The notes below the pieces were generated by a model, which was not told the origin of the DNA, did not search any database, and saw only the letters and a list, made by a program, of their open reading frames with translations. A stretch of 64,000 bases of DNA. Origin: Chloroflexota bacterium (GTDB taxonomy: Bacteria > Chloroflexota > Anaerolineae > Anaerolineales > Villigracilaceae). Each line of letters begins with the position of its first letter. Positions within the stretch are counted from its first letter, which is position 1. Shown piece after piece: positions 8,267 to 15,845 of the stretch. The stretch spans positions 1 through 64,000 of the forward strand of contig JACAEM010000010.1 in assembly GCA_013388855.1 (NCBI GenBank). The letters run 5' to 3'. A program made the translations under genes and the position numbers.

Positions 8267-8691
8267 ATATTTACTTTGCCTGTTCGATCACCGGAGGACG
8301 TGAATTCGAGTCCGTGTACCAGATGATTGTCAGTGCGTTGACAGAGGCAGGTCATGAGGTGCCTACCGCCCATTTGGCGGAATCAGGCGTCGCTGGGGTG
8401 GAGGCGGTCATTGATCCACGCGAGGTGTACAGGCGGGATGTTGCATGGATTCGGGAGTGTGATGTCCTCATCGCCGAGGTCAGCGTTCCCTCTCATGGAG
8501 TGGGGTATGAAATTGGTTACGCACTTGGACTGGGAAAGCCGGTGCTGGCTTTATACCAGGATGATCGAAGGATTTCCAAGATGATCAGCGGAAATCCCGC
8601 TCCCAATTTGACAGTAATGGCGTATCGATCTTCAGAAAATGCAATCCAACAAATCGGAGATTTCCTATCGAAACGTCTTTACGGCTTGTGA
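8263..8691 (+). CDS. DNPH1-like 2'-deoxynucleoside 5'-phosphate N-hydrolase / nucleoside deoxyribosyltransferase family
   Basis: The 142-residue protein has the Rossmann-like NDT fold. It begins IYFACSITGGREFE, equivalent to the phosphate-binding YxxGSIRGGR loop of DNPH1/Rcl, and has RRDVAWIRECDVLIAEVSVPSHGVGYEIG, containing the catalytic Glu (VGYEIG) and the Asp/Ser substrate contacts. DNPH1 enzymes split the glycosidic bond of deoxynucleoside monophosphates, cleaning the nucleotide pool. Its ATG overlaps the preceding stop (ATGA), and a terminator follows. Confidence 0.8.
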   Translation: MNIYFACSITGGREFESVYQMIVSALTEAGHEVPTAHLAESGVAGVEAVIDPREVYRRDVAWIRECDVLIAEVSVPSHGVGYEIGYALGLGKPVLALYQDDRRISKMISGNPAPNLTVMAYRSSENAIQQIGDFLSKRLYGL

Positions 8692-8817
8692 AAAAAGTCA
8701 CCAGTTATCGGTTACATTCTACGATGGCACAAAACCCGGTGATGGGATATTATGACAATGGAGACGGCACAAAGACACCTCCAATAATGCTCCTCACTGT
8801 CTCCTCCTTTGGCGAAA

Positions 8818-8852
8818 GCTTCCGCTGAGTAAAACTCGGCGGAAGCGTTTTT
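8818..8852 (+). terminator. Intrinsic terminator after the DNPH1-like gene
   Basis: GCTTCCGCTGAGT (8818-8830) pairs with ACTCGGCGGAAGC (8834-8846) with one G-U pair, followed by TTTTT at 8848-8852. It probably ends the translin-membrane protein-DNPH1 operon. Confidence 0.85.
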
Positions 8853-8888
8853 AAAACCCACATGTGTTCGGCTTGGTCGATCAGGGGG

Positions 8889-10361
8889 CTATTTTTTAGG
8901 GGCTGTAATGGGTTCTGAAAGGACAGGCAGGACGATGAAGAATGAACTACCTTTCCCCACTGTGGATTCAACCCAAATGCGCCCCTGATGACTTTCTACG
9001 ATTGTTTTCACGATGGCAAGTCCGAGCCCGGACCCTTCGGTGTTCGAACTGATATTGCTGCCGCGGTAGAACTTGTCGAAGATGTGCGGCACGTCGGCAG
9101 ATGGAATGCCGGGTCCCTCATCCGTCACTTGTAAAATGACTTGATCGTCCTCGGATTTGATCGAGATGTGGACATCACCGTTCACGTGCGAGTATTTAAT
9201 GGCGTTGCCAACTACATTATCCAGTACCTGCCGGAGGCGAATGGGATTTGCCCGCAGGGCAGGGATGGACGGCGCAATATCTGTGTGGACTTTGACGCGT
9301 TTGGATTTGATCTGTCCCTGCAACATGTCGAGAGTGTAACGGAGGATGCCCTCCAGTTGAACGAACTCCCGGCGCGTATCAAAACCTGCCTCGATACTAC
9401 CCAGGTCGAGCAGGTCGTTGATGAGCGCCGTGATGTGTTGGACGCTGTCCTGGATGCGGTTCACGAAATCGCGCTGGTTTTCGTTGAGCGGACCGGCGCG
9501 TTCGACAAGTTCCGCATAGCCGATCACGGAGGTGAGAGGCGAACGTAAGTCGTGAGAAACCGTATGAACGAATTCGCTCCTCAACCGGTCGACTTCCTTC
9601 AGATAGGTGATGTCTTGCATTGTGAGGGCATACCCCACTTCATGGATCTGCGTGATCTGCGCATTGCCGACCCTGCCATCCGGGAAGCTGACCTCATGGT
9701 ATTGGAGCGGGTCGTTATTGTCTGCGCGCATGATCAGCGAACGCAAGTCGGGATGGGAGATCACTTCCAGCACAGGTTTTCCGATGGCGGTCTTCTCGTT
9801 GAGTCCAAAGGAGCGGCACATGGCGAGGTTGATCAGCATGATCTTGTTCTCATGATCCAGGATCATGACACCATCATGGATGTTGTTGAATACCGTTTCC
9901 AGACGGGAGCGTTCCGCTTCGGAGATTTCAGCACGCTTTTTCAGGGATGCCGTGGTGCGCTTGATCTCCTTGCGGAGCCAGTCTCCCACGCGATGCGCAT
10001 GCCTGAGACTCCCTTCCACAGTATCGACGATCTCATTTGTTTTTAGCGGGGGGGCGAGGTACCCATTTAGCCCCAGACGGAAGATGCCCTTCACTAGGTC
10101 GGGTTTAGCGTTGTCGGTGTAGATCAGGAAAGGCAGGGTGGGGAAACGTTGAAGGAGTTCCTCCGCCACTTTGAGTCCCTGATGACCATCGAACACCTCG
10201 CCGACCAGCAACAGGGAAGGATTGGTCTCCTGCAACAATTGCCCCAGTACCTTTGTGTCTTTTGCGATGGCGGTCACATAGTTTGCGCTCAACGCGCGTT
10301 CCATCAGTTTCAAAACGGGGGATTCGTCCAGCGCAAGCAGGATGAGATCGGATTTCGGCAT
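8889..10361 (-). CDS. Sensor histidine kinase with N-terminal pseudo-receiver and PAS domain
   Basis: The 490-residue soluble protein has a receiver-like fold (about 1-115), a coiled coil, a PAS domain (about 150-255), HisKA and an HATPase domain. The phosphorylatable His is in FVHTVSHDLRSPLTSV. N, G1 and G2 boxes are DNVVGNAIKYS, VTDEGPGIP and GSGLGLAIVK, so the kinase core looks intact. In the receiver-like part the phosphoacceptor position reads LLLVGEVFDG, without the usual Asp, so it probably senses or docks rather than being phosphorylated. It lies 14 bases after the GAF-receiver gene. Confidence 0.88.
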   Translation of the reverse strand: MPKSDLILLALDESPVLKLMERALSANYVTAIAKDTKVLGQLLQETNPSLLLVGEVFDGHQGLKVAEELLQRFPTLPFLIYTDNAKPDLVKGIFRLGLNGYLAPPLKTNEIVDTVEGSLRHAHRVGDWLRKEIKRTTASLKKRAEISEAERSRLETVFNNIHDGVMILDHENKIMLINLAMCRSFGLNEKTAIGKPVLEVISHPDLRSLIMRADNNDPLQYHEVSFPDGRVGNAQITQIHEVGYALTMQDITYLKEVDRLRSEFVHTVSHDLRSPLTSVIGYAELVERAGPLNENQRDFVNRIQDSVQHITALINDLLDLGSIEAGFDTRREFVQLEGILRYTLDMLQGQIKSKRVKVHTDIAPSIPALRANPIRLRQVLDNVVGNAIKYSHVNGDVHISIKSEDDQVILQVTDEGPGIPSADVPHIFDKFYRGSNISSNTEGSGLGLAIVKTIVESHQGRIWVESTVGKGSSFFIVLPVLSEPITAPKK

Positions 10362-10375
10362 AATGTGGTGAAATT

Positions 10376-11548
10376 TTACTGCTTTTTTAGTTTAATCGGT
10401 ACGGGTGGCACGGTCTTCTCTGCGGCGCGGGCGATGCGCTGTAATGCGGCGCGGGAGGTCTGCAATGCCTGCCGTTGTTCATCGGTCAGCTGCCCCGGCT
10501 TGCCGGTAAGCAAAAGGTCGATGGGGTAGACGGCGGCTTGCAACTCCTCCGCGATGGAACTGCGGATCGATTCAAGCAATGCATTCTGTTGTTTCTCCCG
10601 CTGTTTTGACGCGTTCACGGAATCATTCAAAGCGCGGAATAACCTGGCGTTCACCAATGAAATGGATGCGTAATCCGCCACCGCATCCAGCAATGTCTGC
10701 TCGGTCCGATCGAATGGGCGTTCCTCCTTGCGGACGACGACCAGCATGCCGATGACCTCGTTCTGGACCTTGATTGGCACAGCACAGGCGGCTTTGCCCA
10801 GATTGGCAACGCGGAATTTAAGCAAAGGGTCGCCGGAGATCGAAAGGGTTTCGCCCGAAAGCCCCACCAACCCGCTGATGCCGTCCTCGAGGGGCAGGTT
10901 CATTTTCTTCGACCACACCTCCGGGAGCCCGCGATGGGCGGTGAGCAGGAAGGCTTTGCTCTCCTGGTCGCGGACGAGGAGCCAGCCTGTATTCGCGCTC
11001 GATATCTGCACCGCGCCATCCACGATCTTTTGAAAGAGAAAACGCTGGTCCGTGATGGAAATGACCGCCTTGCCGATATTGATGATGGCTGACATCTCCC
11101 GGATCTTGCGCTGGAGTTCCTGGTTTGTCTCGCTCAGTTTCATATCCAGCCGCTGACGGTCGCGGGTTTCATGAATTCTCTTGATCACGCGCTCCACCGC
11201 AGAGACCACCTCGGCGTCGCGTGCGGGCCACAGAATGTAATCTGCCGCGCCAAGCCGGAAGGCCTGGATGATGTCGTGTTCCTGCCCCTTGTTGGCAACG
11301 ACCAGCAGCGGGGTATTGACACCCTGCGCCGAGAGGGCGACGAGCAGATCCTTGGTGCTCAAGCCGGGGAGATTTAAGTCGGCGATGATCAGGTCGGGGG
11401 GAGTCTGAAGCGAGAGTTTGATGGCGGAGGAAGAGTCGGCAACCACATCCACCTGATAGCCCACGGATCGGAGCGCCTGGCGGGCGATCAAGTCGCTGAT
11501 TTCCGGATCGTTTTCAACGAGGAGGATGCGGTCTCCCGAATAGGGCAT
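10376..11548 (-). CDS. Receiver-GAF signalling protein
   Basis: The 390-residue protein has a receiver domain (phosphoacceptor in LIIADLNLPG), a coiled coil, a GAF domain (about 165-310) and a helical C-terminal region resembling a HisKA dimerisation helix without a clear phosphorylatable His. The conserved receiver Lys is replaced: the usual KP reads WP in YILWPARD. It is the first gene of a two-gene unit with the sensor kinase and is likely its partner or regulator. A TACAAT box preceded by TG lies about 40 bases upstream on the - strand (11588-11593). Confidence 0.82.
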   Translation of the reverse strand: MPYSGDRILLVENDPEISDLIARQALRSVGYQVDVVADSSSAIKLSLQTPPDLIIADLNLPGLSTKDLLVALSAQGVNTPLLVVANKGQEHDIIQAFRLGAADYILWPARDAEVVSAVERVIKRIHETRDRQRLDMKLSETNQELQRKIREMSAIINIGKAVISITDQRFLFQKIVDGAVQISSANTGWLLVRDQESKAFLLTAHRGLPEVWSKKMNLPLEDGISGLVGLSGETLSISGDPLLKFRVANLGKAACAVPIKVQNEVIGMLVVVRKEERPFDRTEQTLLDAVADYASISLVNARLFRALNDSVNASKQREKQQNALLESIRSSIAEELQAAVYPIDLLLTGKPGQLTDEQRQALQTSRAALQRIARAAEKTVPPVPIKLKKQ

Positions 11549-11708
11549 GATTCACTCTCTGGATGGGTGCAAGTCCCACCCGTGCGCATTGTATCACCCT
11601 TTATCGCAAAGTGTGGCGGTGACGGGCATTATCATGCCGTGCTTACGCAAATTTTTGTGAATCCTTTCAATTTTATAAAGCGGCTTTGCGTATGCGGGAG
11701 GAATCAAC

Positions 11709-12767
11709 CTATAACTTGAATACCGGGCGTGATTGACCTGTGACGAGTCCCCGGTGATTCTGGACGGGTTTCACGGGTCCGAACCCCGCCAGCGCCTGCA
11801 TCTGCTCTGGGGAGAGCGCGCCCAACTGACGGAGGATTTCCAGCGTCACCGCCGGGCGGACGCGGCTGCTCACTTCCAGGTCCATCGAGGCGCGCGAGGC
11901 ATCCCCGTCGGAGACCTTGACCGCGATGCCGATGCCGGGCGAATCAGGGGACAGCGCGCCGGGCATCAACCCGACAATTTGATATCCCTCCGCGCCGCGT
12001 TTGCAAACGATCCTGCCATCCCCGACTCTCATTAATTGTTCGTCGAAATCTCCGTAACCGCTGACCATTTCAGGGTACGCCATCATTGCCGAAGTGATTT
12101 TACCGCACGCCGCAGCGCGCGCCTCGGGGAGGGCGTGTGGGTCGCACAGGCGCGCCATGCCGAGCGCGGCATGGTACAACGGAACGGCGAAGTTCGGCGC
12201 GGAACAACCGTCGGTGCCGATTTGCACCTCATTTAGCGGAACCAGGCACATCTCCGCGAACGAGGCGAGAATGTCCTGCTGGATGGGATGGTCGATATCG
12301 AGGTAGGTGTCGAGCGGGAGTCTGCGCATCTTGGCGTGAGCGAGCATGGCGGAGTGCTTGCCGGAGCAGTTGTTTCGGTTTTGAGTGGGGAGTTCGCCGT
12401 TCTTGATGAGCGAACGGAACGCCTCCGAATCGGATGGCATGTGAATCCCGCATTGAAGATGGCGTTCCTCCACTCCGATCTTCTTCTGCAACTCCTCCAC
12501 GGCTCGCACGTGCATATCGCTGCCTTCGTGCGAGGCGCATGAAAGCGACAGTTCGCGCGGGGTGAGACCAAAATACTCCACACCGCCGCGCTCGACGAAC
12601 GGTAGCGCCTGAAAGGGCTTGGCGCTGGAACGCAAAAAGGCGACCGCCTGCGGGTCGCCGTGGGATGCGATCATGGTACCGTTCGAGTCCACGATGGCGA
12701 TGGAACCGTAATGCACGGACTCGACGATCTGTCCGCGAGTGACTTCAAAGAGGGGCGCGGCGGGCAT
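11709..12767 (-). CDS. Class 3 (Rhizobium etli type) L-asparaginase
   Basis: The 352-residue protein belongs to the asparaginase II family typified by R. etli ReAV. Visible family positions are the SxxK pair in RSSAKPFQA, the Ser in SCASHEGSD, the metal-site Cys and Lys in NNCSGKHSAM, the Cys in GTDGCSAPNF and the Lys in CKRGAEGY. It should hydrolyse asparagine to aspartate and ammonia in the cytoplasm. Its ATG overlaps the stop of the upstream gene by one base (TAATG), implying translational coupling with the MBL-fold protein. Confidence 0.88.
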   Translation of the reverse strand: MPAAPLFEVTRGQIVESVHYGSIAIVDSNGTMIASHGDPQAVAFLRSSAKPFQALPFVERGGVEYFGLTPRELSLSCASHEGSDMHVRAVEELQKKIGVEERHLQCGIHMPSDSEAFRSLIKNGELPTQNRNNCSGKHSAMLAHAKMRRLPLDTYLDIDHPIQQDILASFAEMCLVPLNEVQIGTDGCSAPNFAVPLYHAALGMARLCDPHALPEARAAACGKITSAMMAYPEMVSGYGDFDEQLMRVGDGRIVCKRGAEGYQIVGLMPGALSPDSPGIGIAVKVSDGDASRASMDLEVSSRVRPAVTLEILRQLGALSPEQMQALAGFGPVKPVQNHRGLVTGQSRPVFKL

Positions 12768-13627
12768 TATTCCTCGAGGGTATGACGCGAAGCCGGGTGG
12801 TAATGGCGGGTGTAATAATGTCCCAGACCATACCGCAGACGATGCAAGTATTGCTTCTGGCGTGCGGCAGGCGCCTTGAACTCCTTGAGCAGGGTGTCGG
12901 CAAGTTTATCGGTGGCGCCGGAGGCGGCTTTCTTGCCGCCCAGTTTTTCCATTTTCTCGAGCGCCTTCTTGAGAAAATCCGCCTGTGTTTTGACAACCTG
13001 TTGTGTGACCACTCCGCCGCGCCCGCTGACGACGATGAAACCTTTGAAATCGGGACCTTGCAGGACGTTAAGTGCTTCGATCCATGCCGGGAGGTCGGCA
13101 TGAGCAAGGAAGGGAGGCTGTCCCTTCAGCACCGCGTCGCCGACGAAGACCACTTTTGCCTCCGGCAAAACGACCCAGATCGCCCCGGGAGTGGGTCCCG
13201 TGCGGCTCTGTAAAATGATCGGCTCGCCGCCCCAATGCAGAGTCATTGTATCGAGGAAGGAAATCTCCGGCGGCGCCCAGCGGACGCTGCCCAAGCCGGG
13301 GATGGCTTCCCAGTTCGAGCCGGTCTCGTCGCCCTGTGCCTTGAAGGTGTTGGGGCGGTTGCGGAACGCGACCGCGGTCTTTTCATGCGCGATGACCGTG
13401 CAATCCATGGCGCGGACGCCCAGCGTGCGGTCGGGGTGGGCATCGAGGTTGATGAGCACGCGTTCAGGTCCGCTGCCCATGCCCATCAGGGAGGCGCGCC
13501 ATGAACGTCCGTCCTCCGGGGCAGGCGGCGCGTCAATCTGCACCAGTCCACGCGGCTGGGCGATGACTCCCAGCGTCACGCCGAGATAGCGGTCTTCGAT
13601 ATACACGTTCTTTGCAATGGCATCCAT
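12767..13627 (-). CDS. Metallo-beta-lactamase-fold protein with degenerate metal site
   Basis: The 286-residue protein keeps the MBL fold landmarks: an N-terminal strand region, GPTPGAIWVVLPEAKVVFVG, and the Asp of VFVGDAV. The hallmark HxHxDH reads LDAHPDR, and the usual His before TPG is Pro. It may therefore bind one metal, a different metal, or none. The last ~80 residues are a basic helical tail with several His. It precedes and overlaps the asparaginase gene, so the two probably act together. A TATAAT box on the - strand lies at 13674-13679. Confidence 0.7.
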   Translation of the reverse strand: MDAIAKNVYIEDRYLGVTLGVIAQPRGLVQIDAPPAPEDGRSWRASLMGMGSGPERVLINLDAHPDRTLGVRAMDCTVIAHEKTAVAFRNRPNTFKAQGDETGSNWEAIPGLGSVRWAPPEISFLDTMTLHWGGEPIILQSRTGPTPGAIWVVLPEAKVVFVGDAVLKGQPPFLAHADLPAWIEALNVLQGPDFKGFIVVSGRGGVVTQQVVKTQADFLKKALEKMEKLGGKKAASGATDKLADTLLKEFKAPAARQKQYLHRLRYGLGHYYTRHYHPASRHTLEE

Positions 13628-13678
13628 GAAGGAACTGCTCCTGAGGGTTTGGTAGGTCTATCTTACCACCGAAATTAT

Positions 13679-13706
13679 AACGCCCATGCAAGGGAGCATG
13701 GGCGTT
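13679..13706. terminator. Perfect hairpin between the Crp/Fnr gene and the MBL-asparaginase operon
   Basis: AACGCCCATGC (13679-13689) pairs perfectly with GCATGGGCGTT (13696-13706). It lies downstream of the Crp/Fnr gene on the - strand and is followed by TATAATTT, a weak U-run that also contains the -10 box of the next operon. It probably ends the regulator transcript. Confidence 0.6.
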
Positions 13707-13777
13707 GTTCGGAGCCTGAAAATGGAAGATTTCTTTTCGACGACCTTCGACTGGATACCTGACGCCCCAATGACCAG

Positions 13778-14473
13778 CTATCTACAATATTTTGCCAATC
13801 CATCACTATTTTTGATTGCAATTCTCCCATCCACATCATCGATCAAGCCCTGTTCCTTGAACATCACCATCGCCTGATTGACTCTCTTCCGCGACGCTCC
13901 GACCAGGTCGGCAATATCGCCCTGCGTCAACGTGATGCGGATCTGGGTTACGCCGTCTTTTTCCCGACCGTACTTCTCCGCGAATGCCAGCAGTTGACGC
14001 GCCACGCGTCCATTCACATCGAGGGTCGCCAGCGCCTGAATGAGCTGGTCAGAGAGACGCACACGGGCTGAGAGTATCTTTACCAGATTGCGCGCCACCG
14101 GCGGGAAGTTGTCGAGCATGTACGTGAACGTGGTCTTGTCCATCCACAACATCAGCGACGTTTCGAGCGTCACCGCACTGGCAGAGCGACCGATGCTGTC
14201 GATCAGGCTCATCTCACCGAGCAGGTCGCCCGCTCCGAGAATCGCCAGAATGACATCGCGTTCACCCTGCTCAACGTGAATTTTCACCGACCCATGCAGG
14301 ATGATGTACACCGCTTCACCGGGCTGTTCGATGGTCATCACGTTGCGTCCCGCCTCAAAGTTGCGGCGATGCGCACGCTGCGCCACCCAGTCCAATTGTG
14401 CGGGCGTCATTCCCTCGAACAGTTGAATATACGAGAGCAGGTTACGGGTATCGTCTGACCTCACATTAGCCAT
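13778..14473 (-). CDS. Crp/Fnr-family transcriptional regulator
   Basis: A cyclic-nucleotide-binding beta-barrel (about 1-120, with GDLLGEMSLID and GRSASAVTLE) is followed by a dimerisation helix and a C-terminal winged helix with the recognition helix in LTQGDIADLVGASRKRVNQA. The cAMP-type pocket motif GEMSLIDSIGRSASAV is present and no Fnr-type N-terminal cysteines are seen, so a small-molecule ligand is likelier than an Fe-S cluster. ATG 14482 is possible. ATG 14473 is preferred because a TACAAT box (14483-14488, - strand) abuts 14482. The first codons overlap the end of the upstream MBL gene. Confidence 0.85.
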   Translation of the reverse strand: MANVRSDDTRNLLSYIQLFEGMTPAQLDWVAQRAHRRNFEAGRNVMTIEQPGEAVYIILHGSVKIHVEQGERDVILAILGAGDLLGEMSLIDSIGRSASAVTLETSLMLWMDKTTFTYMLDNFPPVARNLVKILSARVRLSDQLIQALATLDVNGRVARQLLAFAEKYGREKDGVTQIRITLTQGDIADLVGASRKRVNQAMVMFKEQGLIDDVDGRIAIKNSDGLAKYCR

Positions 14474-15422
14474 TCTGAGCATATTGTACTTCCTTCCACT
14501 CCCCTCTCCTTATAGGAGAGGGGTAAGGGGTGAGGTTAAACTCCAACCCCTCATACGCCGCGACTGAATCCGCAAACATACTCTTCGCGCTGCGCTCCAT
14601 TCCCGCAATCATCTCGTCAGAGTAAGCCGGGTCATGATGGAACAGGACCAACTGTCCCGCCGAAGCGGAAGCGGCGACCTCGCACGCCATCGTCACGGTC
14701 GAGTGCCCGTATCCCTGTGTTGATGGGAGCCCCTCCAGCCCTCCCCAATAATGTTCATCCAGATACTGCGCGTCGTGGATCAGCACATCCGCATCCTTGG
14801 CAAACTTCACCAGACGTTTATCCGTGCCGACATAGCCCTCGGTATCAGTCGCGTAAACGATTGATTTGCCATGCCACGTGATGCGATAGACGAAGACTCC
14901 GCCCGGATGGGCATACGATTTGTGAATGCGGATGAGGACCGCCTCCTCGCTCACGCCGGAAACTGACTCCGCCACACGGACCCCATCACCGTCCCAAACG
15001 ATGACCTGCGACTCGCGCACCGATTGAATATCCTTCGATGAAGACATATCCCGCAAACTGACCGGGAACGTCTCCGATGACTGGTTGTGTTCCAATACAT
15101 TCTTCAACGACTCGTGCGTTCCATCCGGACCATAGATATGTAACTTCGCGTTCGGCATGTACGCCGGAACGAAGAACGGAAAGCCCTGAGTGTGGTCATG
15201 ATGCAGATGGCTGAACAGGATCAGTAATTCACCTGCACGTTTTGTCCGCGCCAACTCGCGTCCCAACGGGATGATGCCCGTGCCAGCATCGAGAACGATC
15301 GTGCGGTGTCCGGCCTGCACTTCAACGCTCGCCGTATTCCCGCCATATTTCACCGTCCCCGCACCCGGCGTGGGATAACTTCCCCGTACACCCCAGAACC
15401 TGATCTTCATTTCGTTCGGCAT
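14466..15422 (-). CDS. MBL-fold phosphodiesterase-like metal hydrolase
   Basis: The 318-residue protein has an intact metallo-beta-lactamase site: HxHxDH as SHLHHDHTQGF, with further ligands in TDTEGY, DAQY and LVLFHHDP. The opening IRFWGVRGSYPTPG is typical of the PhnP/RNase Z-like cyclic phosphodiesterase branch common in signalling loci. The substrate is not known. The C-terminal 22 residues are encoded partly by a palindromic repeat and run into the start of the Crp/Fnr gene, so the ancestral stop was probably earlier. Confidence 0.85.
   Translation of the reverse strand: MPNEMKIRFWGVRGSYPTPGAGTVKYGGNTASVEVQAGHRTIVLDAGTGIIPLGRELARTKRAGELLILFSHLHHDHTQGFPFFVPAYMPNAKLHIYGPDGTHESLKNVLEHNQSSETFPVSLRDMSSSKDIQSVRESQVIVWDGDGVRVAESVSGVSEEAVLIRIHKSYAHPGGVFVYRITWHGKSIVYATDTEGYVGTDKRLVKFAKDADVLIHDAQYLDEHYWGGLEGLPSTQGYGHSTVTMACEVAASASAGQLVLFHHDPAYSDEMIAGMERSAKSMFADSVAAYEGLEFNLTPYPSPIRRGEWKEVQYAQNG
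14499..14536. repeat. Palindromic CCCCTCTCC repeat inside the 3' end of the MBL gene
   Basis: CCCCTCTCCT (14501-14510) pairs with AGGAGAGGGG (14514-14523), followed by AAGGGGTGAGG. It is the same family as the elements at 41491-41540 and 59715-59759. Here it is translated as the LTPYPSPIRRGE tail of the hydrolase. Confidence 0.8.
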
Positions 15423-15570
15423 CCTGCACCTCCATTTTTATTCTCTACTACTTTGTTCGATGTACACTTGTATTATCCTCACGGCAGAATAATTCTCAAG
15501 GAAAATTGTCGCAGGGCAGGTGGGAAATATTTCACAAGGCAGGGAGGATGTAAAATTAGAAAATTTGTGC

Positions 15571-15576
15571 TATACT
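15571..15576 (+). promoter_or_regulatory. TATACT -10 box of a leaderless gene
   Basis: TATACT ends six bases before the ATG at 15583, giving an expected transcription start at the initiation codon. No Shine-Dalgarno motif is present in the intervening bases. Confidence 0.55.
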
Positions 15577-15582
15577 TTTCCC

Positions 15583-15819
15583 ATGTCCGTTATCCGCGCC
15601 TCCGATATTGGAACTTATCTCTATTGTCGCCGCGCTTGGTGGTACAGAAAACAAGGCATCCAGTCCTCGAATCAGACCGAACTTGCTGCCGGCACCCAAC
15701 TCCATGTCCGGCATGGACGGCAGGTCCTCGCCTCCTCGATTACCCGGAATATCGGGCTGCTCCTGCTGATGGTCGCACTGGTGCTTCTCGTGGCGTATTG
15801 CACCTACCGAATTATCTAA
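15583..15819 (+). CDS. Membrane-anchored N-terminal half of a Cas4-like Fe-S nuclease
   Basis: The 78-residue protein begins with the N-terminal module of Cas4/Dna2-type nucleases. TYLYCRRAWWYRKQG contains Cys15, the position of the single N-terminal cluster cysteine, and AAGTQLHVRHG contains His41, the motif I histidine. It then ends in one membrane helix (about 56-76, IGLLLLMVALVLLVAYCTY) with basic residues before it, placing the nuclease module in the cytoplasm. The rest of the nuclease is encoded by the next gene, 26 bases downstream and in another frame. It is likely leaderless. A frameshifted single gene is the alternative, but both pieces have their own start and a plausible membrane helix. 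Confidence 0.7.
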   Translation: MSVIRASDIGTYLYCRRAWWYRKQGIQSSNQTELAAGTQLHVRHGRQVLASSITRNIGLLLLMVALVLLVAYCTYRII

Positions 15820-15845
15820 TTCTCCAATTACCATTTGTCGGTTAC

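Noticed and set aside
8742-8828. A 28-codon + strand frame between the DNPH1-like gene and its terminator
   Set aside because: No clear ribosome site, no similarity, and it runs into the terminator stem.
11549-11708. Possible small RNA between the asparaginase and the GAF-receiver gene
   Set aside because: There is a weak CGCAAA/TTTGCG pairing and a promoter for the receiver gene, but no independent promoter plus terminator.
15306-15845. In-frame extension of the second Cas4-like gene over the first gene and into the MBL promoter region
   Set aside because: The extension shows no similarity, is antisense to the MBL gene start, and the membrane helix begins naturally at ATG 15846.
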